A stretch of 6,401 bases of DNA, taken from the NCBI GenBank assembly GCA_913775005.1, contig CAJYKY010000384.1:1-6401 (forward strand). Reading direction: 5' to 3'. Position 1 is the first letter of the stretch. Each line of letters starts with the position of its first letter. Below the pieces are notes generated by a model. That model had not been told where the DNA came from and did no database searches. It worked only from the letters and a program-made list of their open reading frames with translations. Of this stretch, positions 1 through 5,815 are shown piece by piece. Origin of the DNA: an uncultured Achromobacter sp. (GTDB lineage Bacteria; Pseudomonadota; Gammaproteobacteria; Burkholderiales; Burkholderiaceae_B). Position numbers and translations under genes: made by a program.

Positions 1-770
1 CTTTGCGCGTGAACCCTCGCCGCGCCAGCCGTGAACAGGTGCTGGCGGCGTTTGAGGCCGCCGGCCTTGCGGCGGAACCCGTCGGCCAGGCCGGTCTGGT
101 GCTGGGCAGCCCCAAGCCCGTGACCCAGCTGCCCGGATTTGCCGAAGGATGGTGGTCGGTGCAGGACGCGGGCGCGCAGTTGGCGGCCGAACTGCTGGCG
201 CCCGCCGACGGCATGCGCGTGCTGGATGCCTGCGCCGCGCCCGGCGGCAAGACCGCCCACCTGTTGGAACTGGCGGACATCGACCTTGTGGCGCTGGACG
301 CCGACGGCGAACGCCTGGAACGCGTGGAAGAGAACCTGGGCCGCCTGGGTCTGGCCAGCGATCGCGTCCAGCTGCAAGCCGCCGATGCGGCCGATCTTGA
401 CGCCTGGTGGGACGGCAAGCCCTTCGACGCGGTGCTGGCGGATGTGCCGTGCACGGCGTCGGGCATCGTGCGCCGCCATCCGGACATCCGCTGGTTGCGC
501 CGCGAGAACGACGTGCGCCGCACGGCGACCCTGCAAGCCCGCATCCTGGATTCGCTATGGAAAACCGTGGCGCCGGGCGGACGCCTGCTCTATGTGACGT
601 GCTCGATTTTCCCGATCGAAGGCGCGCGCCAGGCGTTGGAATTCATGCAGCGTCATCCGGAAGCCCAACGGCTGGATGCCCCGGGCCAGCTGCTGCCAGT
701 TGCGCTCAATGCAACACCCGCTGAACAACATGACGGGTTTTTCTACGCCTTGTTTGCCAAGCAGTCCTGA
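1..770 (+). CDS. rsmB: 16S rRNA (cytosine(967)-C(5))-methyltransferase RsmB, 3' part (5' end outside window)
   Basis: RsmB uses S-adenosylmethionine to methylate C967 of 16S rRNA during 30S subunit maturation in the cytoplasm. The reading frame is already open at base 3, where TTG encodes an internal leucine rather than a start. About 255 residues are visible of a family usually near 430, so the N-terminal NusB-like RNA-binding domain lies upstream. Visible landmarks, numbered from base 3: LPGFAEGWWSVQD (43-55) leading into the methyltransferase fold; SAM-binding motif I DACAAPGGK (75-83); motif IV ADVPC with Cys150; RRHPDIRWLRR (157-167), typical of RsmB; and motif VI YVTCS with Cys200. By family knowledge the TCS cysteine is the nucleophile and the PC cysteine helps release product. 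The C-terminus DGFFYALFAK is the usual RsmB ending. It ends with TGA, 18 bases before the next gene. Nothing looks broken. Confidence 0.96.
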   Translation, partial: LRVNPRRASREQVLAAFEAAGLAAEPVGQAGLVLGSPKPVTQLPGFAEGWWSVQDAGAQLAAELLAPADGMRVLDACAAPGGKTAHLLELADIDLVALDADGERLERVEENLGRLGLASDRVQLQAADAADLDAWWDGKPFDAVLADVPCTASGIVRRHPDIRWLRRENDVRRTATLQARILDSLWKTVAPGGRLLYVTCSIFPIEGARQALEFMQRHPEAQRLDAPGQLLPVALNATPAEQHDGFFYALFAKQS

Positions 771-782
771 ATCACCAAGAAT

Positions 783-787
783 AGGGG
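783..787 (+). promoter_or_regulatory. Shine-Dalgarno-like AGGGG that bears on the DUF4390 start
   Basis: AGGGG lies in the short gap after rsmB. It ends only 1 base before the ATG at 789, 7 bases before an in-frame GTG at 795, and 22 bases before the ATG at 810. Normal spacing is about 5-9 bases, so this site fits the GTG at 795 best. One position of the pairing would be a G-U wobble, so the site is moderate rather than strong. Confidence 0.45.
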
Positions 788-788
788 C

Positions 789-1400
789 ATGACGGTGTTT
801 CGGTGTCGTATGTCCATTATTTCGCGTTTATTTCTTGGGTTGTTGCTGGCATCTGCCTTGCTTTCGTTAGTGCCGGGCGGTCAGGTTTATGGCGCCGAGC
901 CGAAGGTCACGCGGGTTGAGCCGGCGGTGCGCAATGGCAAGCTCGAAATCGACGCGGACATCGAATTCGAACTGAACCAGCAATTACGGGACGCCGCCCA
1001 GCGCGGCGTTCCGCTTTATTTCACGGCCGATCTGACGATGACGCGCGAACGCTGGTGGTGGTTCGACAAGTCTCTGGTAGACACCTCGCGCACGTGGCGG
1101 GTCGTGTATAACGCGTTGACGCGACAATGGCGCGCCGGCGTGGGCGAACTCTCATTCCCGGTGGCCTCGCTGGACGACGCCATGAGCGTCATTCGCCATA
1201 TCCGCAACTGGCCGGTGGCTGACGCGTCCGAATTCGATCAAGGGGTGCTGTACGGCGGCCAATTGCGCCTGCGCCTGGACACCTCGCTCTTGCCGCGGCC
1301 TTTCCAGGTCAACGCCTTGAACAGCAGCTCGTGGGCCCAAGGCACTCCGTGGATGGACTTCTCGTTCATGCTGAGCGACAAGGAGAAAGATCCCTCATGA
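789..1400 (+). CDS. DUF4390 domain-containing protein, exported
   Basis: The molecular function of this family is not known. The N-terminus carries a signal-peptide-like segment: Arg before a hydrophobic core (about residues 13-29), then a likely cleavage site around VYGA-EPK (34-39), so the mature protein should be periplasmic or envelope-attached. No lipobox cysteine is seen. The mature part shows DUF4390 hallmarks: GVPLYFTADLTMTRERWWWFD (73-93), YNALTRQWR (107-115), a SLDDAM stretch (127-132), RNWPV (139-143) and LRLDTSLLPRPFQVNAL (161-177). The length of about 200 residues is normal for the family. Three starts are possible: ATG 789 (203 aa), GTG 795 (201 aa, best Shine-Dalgarno spacing) and ATG 810 (196 aa, compact signal peptide). 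I give the longest. Its stop overlaps the sensor-kinase start by 4 bases, suggesting coupled translation and a possible partnership with that kinase, which is inference only. Confidence 0.9.
   Translation: MTVFRCRMSIISRLFLGLLLASALLSLVPGGQVYGAEPKVTRVEPAVRNGKLEIDADIEFELNQQLRDAAQRGVPLYFTADLTMTRERWWWFDKSLVDTSRTWRVVYNALTRQWRAGVGELSFPVASLDDAMSVIRHIRNWPVADASEFDQGVLYGGQLRLRLDTSLLPRPFQVNALNSSSWAQGTPWMDFSFMLSDKEKDPS
1380..1385 (+). promoter_or_regulatory. Ribosome binding site for ntrY
   Basis: AAGGAG, a near-perfect Shine-Dalgarno, lies inside the 3' end of the DUF4390 gene, 11 bases before the ATG at 1397. The spacing is slightly long. It supports 1397 over the upstream in-frame GTG at 1331, which would add 22 polar residues before the first membrane helix and run deep into the preceding gene. 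Confidence 0.7.
1397..1400 (+). other. ATGA stop/start overlap, DUF4390 gene to ntrY
   Basis: The ATG of ntrY (1397-1399) and the TGA of the DUF4390 gene (1398-1400) share bases. This is the classic arrangement for translational coupling, where ribosomes finishing the first gene restart on the second. Confidence 0.85.
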
Positions 1401-3712
1401 GGTTGTTGCTCCGGCTGGCCCTGATGGTAGGGGCCGTAAGTGGCCTGGCGTTGCTGGGCCTGTTGGCATGGTCCACGGGCAATGCCTCTCGCTTTGCGCG
1501 TTATTACGACACCTTGCTGGTGTTGAACGGCGTTTTCGCGCTGGCCCTGTTCATCTGGGTGGTGGCGTTGACGGTACGGCTGGCGCGGCAGATCCGCCGC
1601 CGGCAGTTTGGCGCGCGCCTGACGGCGCGTTTCTCGTTGGCGTTTGCGTTGATCGGCGTGGTGCCCGGCGCCCTGATCTACACCGTGTCGGTGCAGTTCA
1701 TGTCACGCTCGATCGAATCCTGGTTCAACGTGCGGGTGGATACGGCGCTGGAAGCGGGCCTGAACCTGGGGCGCGCCGCGCTTGATTCTCTGCTGGCTGA
1801 TCTGGACGCCCGGGCGCGCTCCATGGCGATGGAGCTGAACCGAAGCACCGACAGCGGCGTGACCTTGGCGCTGACCCGCTTGCGCGAAGCCAATGGCGTG
1901 CAGGAAGCCATGGTGTTCACGGGCAGCGGCCGCATGATCGCCTTCTCTACCAGCCAATATGGTCAATTGATGCCCGCCACGCCGCCCTCCACGGTGATGA
2001 ACCAGCTGCGGCTGGCGCGCGGCTACTCGGCCGCCGAGGCCGATGACCCGGTGACGCCGGGCGCGGAAACGGGCCTGCATCTGCGCGTGGTGATTCCTCT
2101 GACCGGGCCGGACCGCTACGACAATCTGCTGGGCGCGGCGTCCGAGCCGCGCTGGTTGCAACTGCTGCAACCCGTGCCCGAGCAGATCGCGCACAACGCC
2201 AACCTGGTGCAGCAAGGCTTCCGCGACTACCAGGAACTGGCCTTGTCCCGGCTGGGCCTGCGCAAGCTGTACGGAATTACCCTGACGCTGGCGCTGTTGT
2301 TGGCCGCGTTTGGCGCCATCGCGGTGGCGCTGTCGCTATCGAAACGTCTGGTGCGGCCGTTGCTGAGCCTGGCCGGCGGCACGCAGGCCGTGGGCGTGGG
2401 CGATTACCGGCCGCTGCCCGAGCCGCCTGAGCGCGATGAAGTCGGCCAGCTGACGCGGTCGTTCAATGCCATGACACGCCAGCTGGACGAAGCGCGGCGC
2501 ATGGTCGAAAGCAATCGCCAGCAGTTGGAGCGGTCCAACGTCTATCTGGAAAGCGTGCTGTCTAACCTGTCTTCGGGCGTGCTGGTGTTTGACGAGGCGT
2601 TCCGCGTCACCACCGTCAACCAGGGCGCGCAGACCATCCTGGGTGCTGACTTGAGGTCGGTGATCGGCCGGCCGCTAGAGACGGCGGACGGCATGCTGGA
2701 ATTTGCCAATATCGTCCGTCAGGCGTTTTCCACGCATGCGGCCGTCGGGTCCGAGCGCCAGCATTGGCAGCAGCAGTTTGAGATCAGCCCGTCCCAGGGC
2801 GATGCGGCCACCGCGCCGCAGCCCCTCACGCTGCTCGCGCGTGGCACGCATCTGCGCGTGGATGGGCGCGGCAACGGCTATCTGGTCGTGTTTGACGACA
2901 TTACCGAAGTGATTTCCGCGAACCGCACCGTGGCGTGGGGCGAAGTGGCGCGCCGTCTGGCGCATGAAATCAAGAACCCGCTGACGCCGATCCAGCTATC
3001 CGCCGAGCGGCTGGCCATGAAGCTGGAAGGCAAGCTGCAACCCGCCGAAGCCCAGATCGTCACGCGGTCCACCAACACCATCGTCAACCAGGTGGCCTCG
3101 CTTAAGCAGATGGTGGACGACTTCCGCGAATACGCCCGTACGCCACCGGCCGTCATGCAGCGCATCGATTTCAATGCGCTGGTGGCGGACGTGCTGTCGT
3201 TGTACGGCTGGGAGCCGGACGGCGCGGCGTCCCGCAACACGGGCAAAACCATGAATCTGGATGTGCGTCTGGAAGCGGGCCTGCCCGCCATCGAAGGCGA
3301 TCCGACCCAGCTGCGCCAGGTCATCCACAACCTCTTGTCCAACGCCCGCGACGCCATTGCCGAACTGGGCGGCGAAGGCCGGGTCAGCGTCACGACCCAG
3401 CTGATGCGCAGCGAACAGCCCGACCGGGCGGATCAGCAGGCGCTCAGATTTACCGTTGCCGACACCGGGCCGGGCTTTCCGCCGCAGGTGATGCAGCGCG
3501 CGTTCGAGCCCTACGTAACCACCAAGTCCCACGGGACTGGGTTAGGATTGGCAATCGTACGCAAGATTGTGGAAGAGCATGGTGGGCGTATCGACCTTGC
3601 CAATCGCAAGGAAGGAGGCGCGCGGATTTCCATCTTGTTGACCCGGTTGGCGCCGGGGGCAGACACTATGGACGCGACCGCGCAAGAAAAGGATAATGCG
3701 GCTACGCAATAG
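1397..3712 (+). CDS. ntrY: NtrY-type transmembrane sensor histidine kinase
   Basis: This 771-residue inner-membrane kinase should autophosphorylate and pass phosphate to the response regulator encoded next. Order of parts: membrane helices at about 5-25, 40-62 and 80-101; an extracytoplasmic region at about 103-288; a fourth helix at about 291-314; HAMP at about 312-366; a coiled linker; a PAS-like domain at about 380-505; HisKA with H-box LAHEIKNPLTP and phospho-acceptor His523; and HATPase_c with N-box NLLSN (645-649), G1 DTGPG (689-693), F-box FEPYVTTK (703-710) and G2 GTGLGLA (713-719). All catalytic motifs are intact. The architecture and length fit NtrY, whose homologues sense nitrogen or redox state in other proteobacteria; the signal here is unknown. 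The start at 1397 rests on AAGGAG at 1380 and on the ATGA overlap. The tail after the ATPase domain (about 752-771) is polar and probably disordered. The symbol follows architecture and the adjacent regulator. Confidence 0.9.
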   Translation: MRLLLRLALMVGAVSGLALLGLLAWSTGNASRFARYYDTLLVLNGVFALALFIWVVALTVRLARQIRRRQFGARLTARFSLAFALIGVVPGALIYTVSVQFMSRSIESWFNVRVDTALEAGLNLGRAALDSLLADLDARARSMAMELNRSTDSGVTLALTRLREANGVQEAMVFTGSGRMIAFSTSQYGQLMPATPPSTVMNQLRLARGYSAAEADDPVTPGAETGLHLRVVIPLTGPDRYDNLLGAASEPRWLQLLQPVPEQIAHNANLVQQGFRDYQELALSRLGLRKLYGITLTLALLLAAFGAIAVALSLSKRLVRPLLSLAGGTQAVGVGDYRPLPEPPERDEVGQLTRSFNAMTRQLDEARRMVESNRQQLERSNVYLESVLSNLSSGVLVFDEAFRVTTVNQGAQTILGADLRSVIGRPLETADGMLEFANIVRQAFSTHAAVGSERQHWQQQFEISPSQGDAATAPQPLTLLARGTHLRVDGRGNGYLVVFDDITEVISANRTVAWGEVARRLAHEIKNPLTPIQLSAERLAMKLEGKLQPAEAQIVTRSTNTIVNQVASLKQMVDDFREYARTPPAVMQRIDFNALVADVLSLYGWEPDGAASRNTGKTMNLDVRLEAGLPAIEGDPTQLRQVIHNLLSNARDAIAELGGEGRVSVTTQLMRSEQPDRADQQALRFTVADTGPGFPPQVMQRAFEPYVTTKSHGTGLGLAIVRKIVEEHGGRIDLANRKEGGARISILLTRLAPGADTMDATAQEKDNAATQ

Positions 3713-3716
3713 GTGG
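3711..3716 (+). promoter_or_regulatory. Ribosome binding site for the NtrX-like regulator
   Basis: AGGTGG overlaps the last two bases of the ntrY stop codon TAG and ends 7 bases before the ATG at 3724. The spacing is ideal and fixes that start. A closer ATG at 3717 is in a different frame and does not serve the regulator. Confidence 0.7.
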
Positions 3717-3723
3717 ATGCTTT

Positions 3724-4416
3724 ATGGCCAGAATTCTGGTGGTTGACGACGAAGTCGGTATACGCGAGCTGTTGTCGGAAATCCTTTACGACGAAGGGCA
3801 CACGGTCGAACTGGCCGAAAATGCGGCGCAAGCGCGTGCCGCGCGCCTTCGCATGCGTCCTGATCTGGTGTTGCTGGACATCTGGATGCCCGACACCGAT
3901 GGTGTGAGCCTGCTGAAAGAATGGGGCTCGCAAGGCCTGCTCGACATGCCTGTGATCATGATGAGCGGCCACGCCACCATCGACACGGCAGTGGAAGCCA
4001 CACGCATCGGCGCGATGGATTTCCTGGAAAAACCCATTACGCTGCAACGTCTCTTGAAGACCGTTGCGGCCGGTCTTGCGCGCGGACGCGCGCCGCATCC
4101 CGCACCCGTCGTCTCGCATCCGGCCGTGGCCAGCGCCACCGTCGCGCTTGAAGACGAACTTGATCCCCCGGTTTTGACCTCGGCGCCCGCCAGCGACGCA
4201 CCGGCCAGCTCGAATGGGCAGCTGGGCAGCATCTCGCTGGATCAGCCGCTGCGCGAAGCCCGCGACGAGTTCGAACGCATCTATTTTGAATACCATCTGG
4301 TCCGCGAAAGCCACAGCATGACGCGTGTGTCGGAACGCACCGGGCTGGAACGCACTCACCTGTATCGCAAGCTCAAGCAATTGGGCATCGAGTCGGCGCG
4401 CAAGCGCAGCACATGA
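3724..4416 (+). CDS. NtrX-like response regulator: receiver plus Fis-type HTH, no AAA+ domain
   Basis: This is the likely partner of the upstream kinase and a DNA-binding regulator. The 230 residues hold a complete receiver domain (about 3-118) with acidic pocket Asp8/Asp9, phospho-acceptor Asp52 in LLDIWMPD, Ser81 in MMSGHA, and Lys103 in LEKPI. An Ala/Pro/Ser-rich, low-complexity linker follows (about 120-168), then a helical C-terminus (about 172-224) whose segment MTRVSERTGLERTHLYRKL (199-217) is a Fis-type helix-turn-helix. Receiver and HTH resemble NtrX, but canonical NtrX is roughly 450 residues with a central AAA+ sigma-54-activating ATPase, wholly missing here. The reading frame is clean and the linker is not a decayed ATPase, so this looks like a stable short form. 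By layout it also resembles RegA/PrrA/ActR regulators, so I leave the symbol empty. It should bind DNA without activating sigma-54. It starts 11 bases after ntrY and overlaps trkA by 4 bases. Confidence 0.9.
   Translation: MARILVVDDEVGIRELLSEILYDEGHTVELAENAAQARAARLRMRPDLVLLDIWMPDTDGVSLLKEWGSQGLLDMPVIMMSGHATIDTAVEATRIGAMDFLEKPITLQRLLKTVAAGLARGRAPHPAPVVSHPAVASATVALEDELDPPVLTSAPASDAPASSNGQLGSISLDQPLREARDEFERIYFEYHLVRESHSMTRVSERTGLERTHLYRKLKQLGIESARKRST
4413..4416 (+). other. ATGA stop/start overlap, response regulator to trkA
   Basis: The trkA ATG (4413-4415) overlaps the regulator TGA (4414-4416). No clear Shine-Dalgarno precedes the ATG; the upstream bases GCGCAAGCGCAGCAC pair poorly with the 16S tail. 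Translation of trkA therefore probably relies on ribosomes arriving from the regulator gene. Confidence 0.8.
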
Positions 4417-5792
4417 AAATCCTGATCATGGGCGCTGGTCGCGTAGGCACCAGCGTGGCCGAAAACCTGGTGTCCGAAGAAAACGACATCACCGTGGTGG
4501 ATTCCGATCCCACGCAGTTGCAGTACTTGCAGGAACACTTCGACCTGCGCGTCGTCCATGGCGATGGCTCGCAGGTGTCGGTGCTGGAGGCCGCTGGCGC
4601 GGCCGATACCGACCTCTTCATCGCCTGTGCCGCCTCTGACGCCGCCAACATGGTGGCGTGCAAGATCGCCCGCCAGCTGTTCAACGTTCCGCGCCGCATT
4701 GCCCGCATCCGCTCCGCTGAATTCCCGGAACACCCGGAACTCATGAGCGAAGAGGGCTTTTGCATCGACGCGCTGATCAGCCCCGAACGCAGCGTCACCA
4801 CGTACTTGCAAAGCCTGATCGAATTTCCCGAAGCCTTGCAGGTGGTGGAGTTCGCCGAAGGCCGGATCAGCGTTGTGACCGTGCGCGTGGGCCATGGCAG
4901 CCCCATGGCGCATTCGCCGGTGGATAAGCTGCGTGACGTCTGGCCTGACGTGAAAGCGCGCGTCGTCGATGTGCTGCGCGGTGGCCGGCCCTTGCGGGCG
5001 GGCAGCGGCACCGTCATTGCCCCCGGCGATGAAGTGGTGCTGGTGGTGGATTCGCGCGATGCGCGCCGTGCCGTGCGCCAGTTGCGCGAAGCCGAGCGCG
5101 CCGTGCGCCGGGTCATGATCGCGGGCGGCGGCAATATCGGCCTGCGTCTGGCACGCCAGCTGGCCGAAGAAAAGTACAGCGTGCGCATCATCGAGCGCGA
5201 CTTGAAGCGCTGTGAATACCTGGCGACGCAGTTGCCCGACAGCGTGCTGGTCCTGCATGGCAGCGGCACGGACGAGGCCCTGCTGGAACGCGAAAACATC
5301 GAAGACATGGACACGTGGCTGGCGCTGACCAGCGACGACGAAGACAACATCATGTCGTCGCTGCTGGCCAAGCGGCTGGGCGCGCGCAAGGTGATCGCGC
5401 TGATCAACCGCCATGCTTATGGCGAGCTGATGCAGGGCAGCCATATCGACATCGCCGTGTCGCCGTCGCAGGCGACGATGAGCGAACTGCTGCGCCACGT
5501 GCGGCGCGGCGACGTGGCCGCCGTGCACCGCTTGCGCCAGGGGGTGGCCGAAGCGCTGGAGGCCATCGCCCACGGTGACCGCTCCACGTCCAAGGTGGTG
5601 GGCCGGCCGGTGGGCAAGATCAGCCTGCCCAAGGGCGCCAGCATCGGCGCGCTGGTCCGTGGCGACGAAATCATTTTGCCGGATGCCGATACCGTGATTG
5701 AAACCGACGACCACGTGATCGTCTTCGTGCCCTCGCGCCGGCAGATGCCGCGTGTGGAAAAGCTGTTTCAAGTCTCGGCGTCATTCTTCTGA
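4413..5792 (+). CDS. trkA: Trk potassium uptake system NAD-binding regulatory subunit TrkA
   Basis: TrkA is the cytoplasmic gating ring that binds nucleotides and controls potassium flow through the TrkH membrane pore. The 459 residues match the usual length of about 458. The protein is a tandem repeat of two RCK units. The first Rossmann domain (about 1-125) has GAGRVG (7-12) and an acidic residue ending the second strand (VVDSD, Asp30). It is followed by an RCK_C domain (about 143-215). The second Rossmann domain (about 233-350) has GGGNIG (238-243) and Glu261 in RIIERD, then a second RCK_C (about 372-455). Both glycine motifs and both acidic residues are kept, so both sites should bind NAD(H). 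The start at 4413 gives the expected MKILIMGAGRVG beginning and overlaps the upstream stop. The pore gene follows after 23 bases, consistent with joint production of the transporter. Confidence 0.97.
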   Translation: MKILIMGAGRVGTSVAENLVSEENDITVVDSDPTQLQYLQEHFDLRVVHGDGSQVSVLEAAGAADTDLFIACAASDAANMVACKIARQLFNVPRRIARIRSAEFPEHPELMSEEGFCIDALISPERSVTTYLQSLIEFPEALQVVEFAEGRISVVTVRVGHGSPMAHSPVDKLRDVWPDVKARVVDVLRGGRPLRAGSGTVIAPGDEVVLVVDSRDARRAVRQLREAERAVRRVMIAGGGNIGLRLARQLAEEKYSVRIIERDLKRCEYLATQLPDSVLVLHGSGTDEALLERENIEDMDTWLALTSDDEDNIMSSLLAKRLGARKVIALINRHAYGELMQGSHIDIAVSPSQATMSELLRHVRRGDVAAVHRLRQGVAEALEAIAHGDRSTSKVVGRPVGKISLPKGASIGALVRGDEIILPDADTVIETDDHVIVFVPSRRQMPRVEKLFQVSASFF

Positions 5793-5809
5793 TGCGCGCC
5801 GCCGGATAG
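5792..5809 (+). other. Five-codon mini-ORF between trkA and trkH
   Basis: The trkA stop overlaps an ATG (TGATG, bases 5790-5794) that opens a five-codon frame MRAAG ending in TAG at 5807-5809, six bases before the trkH ATG and in the same frame. It may serve as a coupling or re-initiation element, because trkH has only a weak GGA (5804-5806) ahead of its start. It may equally be chance. No product is proposed. Confidence 0.25.
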
Positions 5810-5815
5810 CCTTTC

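Noticed and set aside
3..5. TTG at base 3 as the start of a short methyltransferase
   Set aside because: The residues line up with the middle of RsmB and the N-terminal RNA-binding domain would be missing. The gene simply begins before the window.
1331..1396. N-terminal extension of ntrY from GTG 1331
   Set aside because: The extra 22 residues are polar, lie inside the DUF4390 gene and have no ribosome site, while ATG 1397 has AAGGAG upstream and a standard ATGA overlap.
4084..4230. Ala/Pro/Ser-rich linker of the response regulator as a frameshifted or decayed AAA+ domain
   Set aside because: The stretch is far too short, shows no Walker A or B remnant in frame, and the frame stays open from the receiver into an intact HTH.
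3511..4380. A 289-codon open frame on the - strand opposite the response regulator
   Set aside because: It is a compositional shadow: it lies opposite the end of ntrY and the response-regulator gene, has no recognisable motif, and no start context supports it.
4356..5771. A 471-codon open frame on the - strand covering almost all of trkA
   Set aside because: It is antisense to a gene with clear TrkA motifs. Its translation is rich in His, Gln, Ala and Arg with no recognisable domain, as expected from the complement of GC-rich codons.
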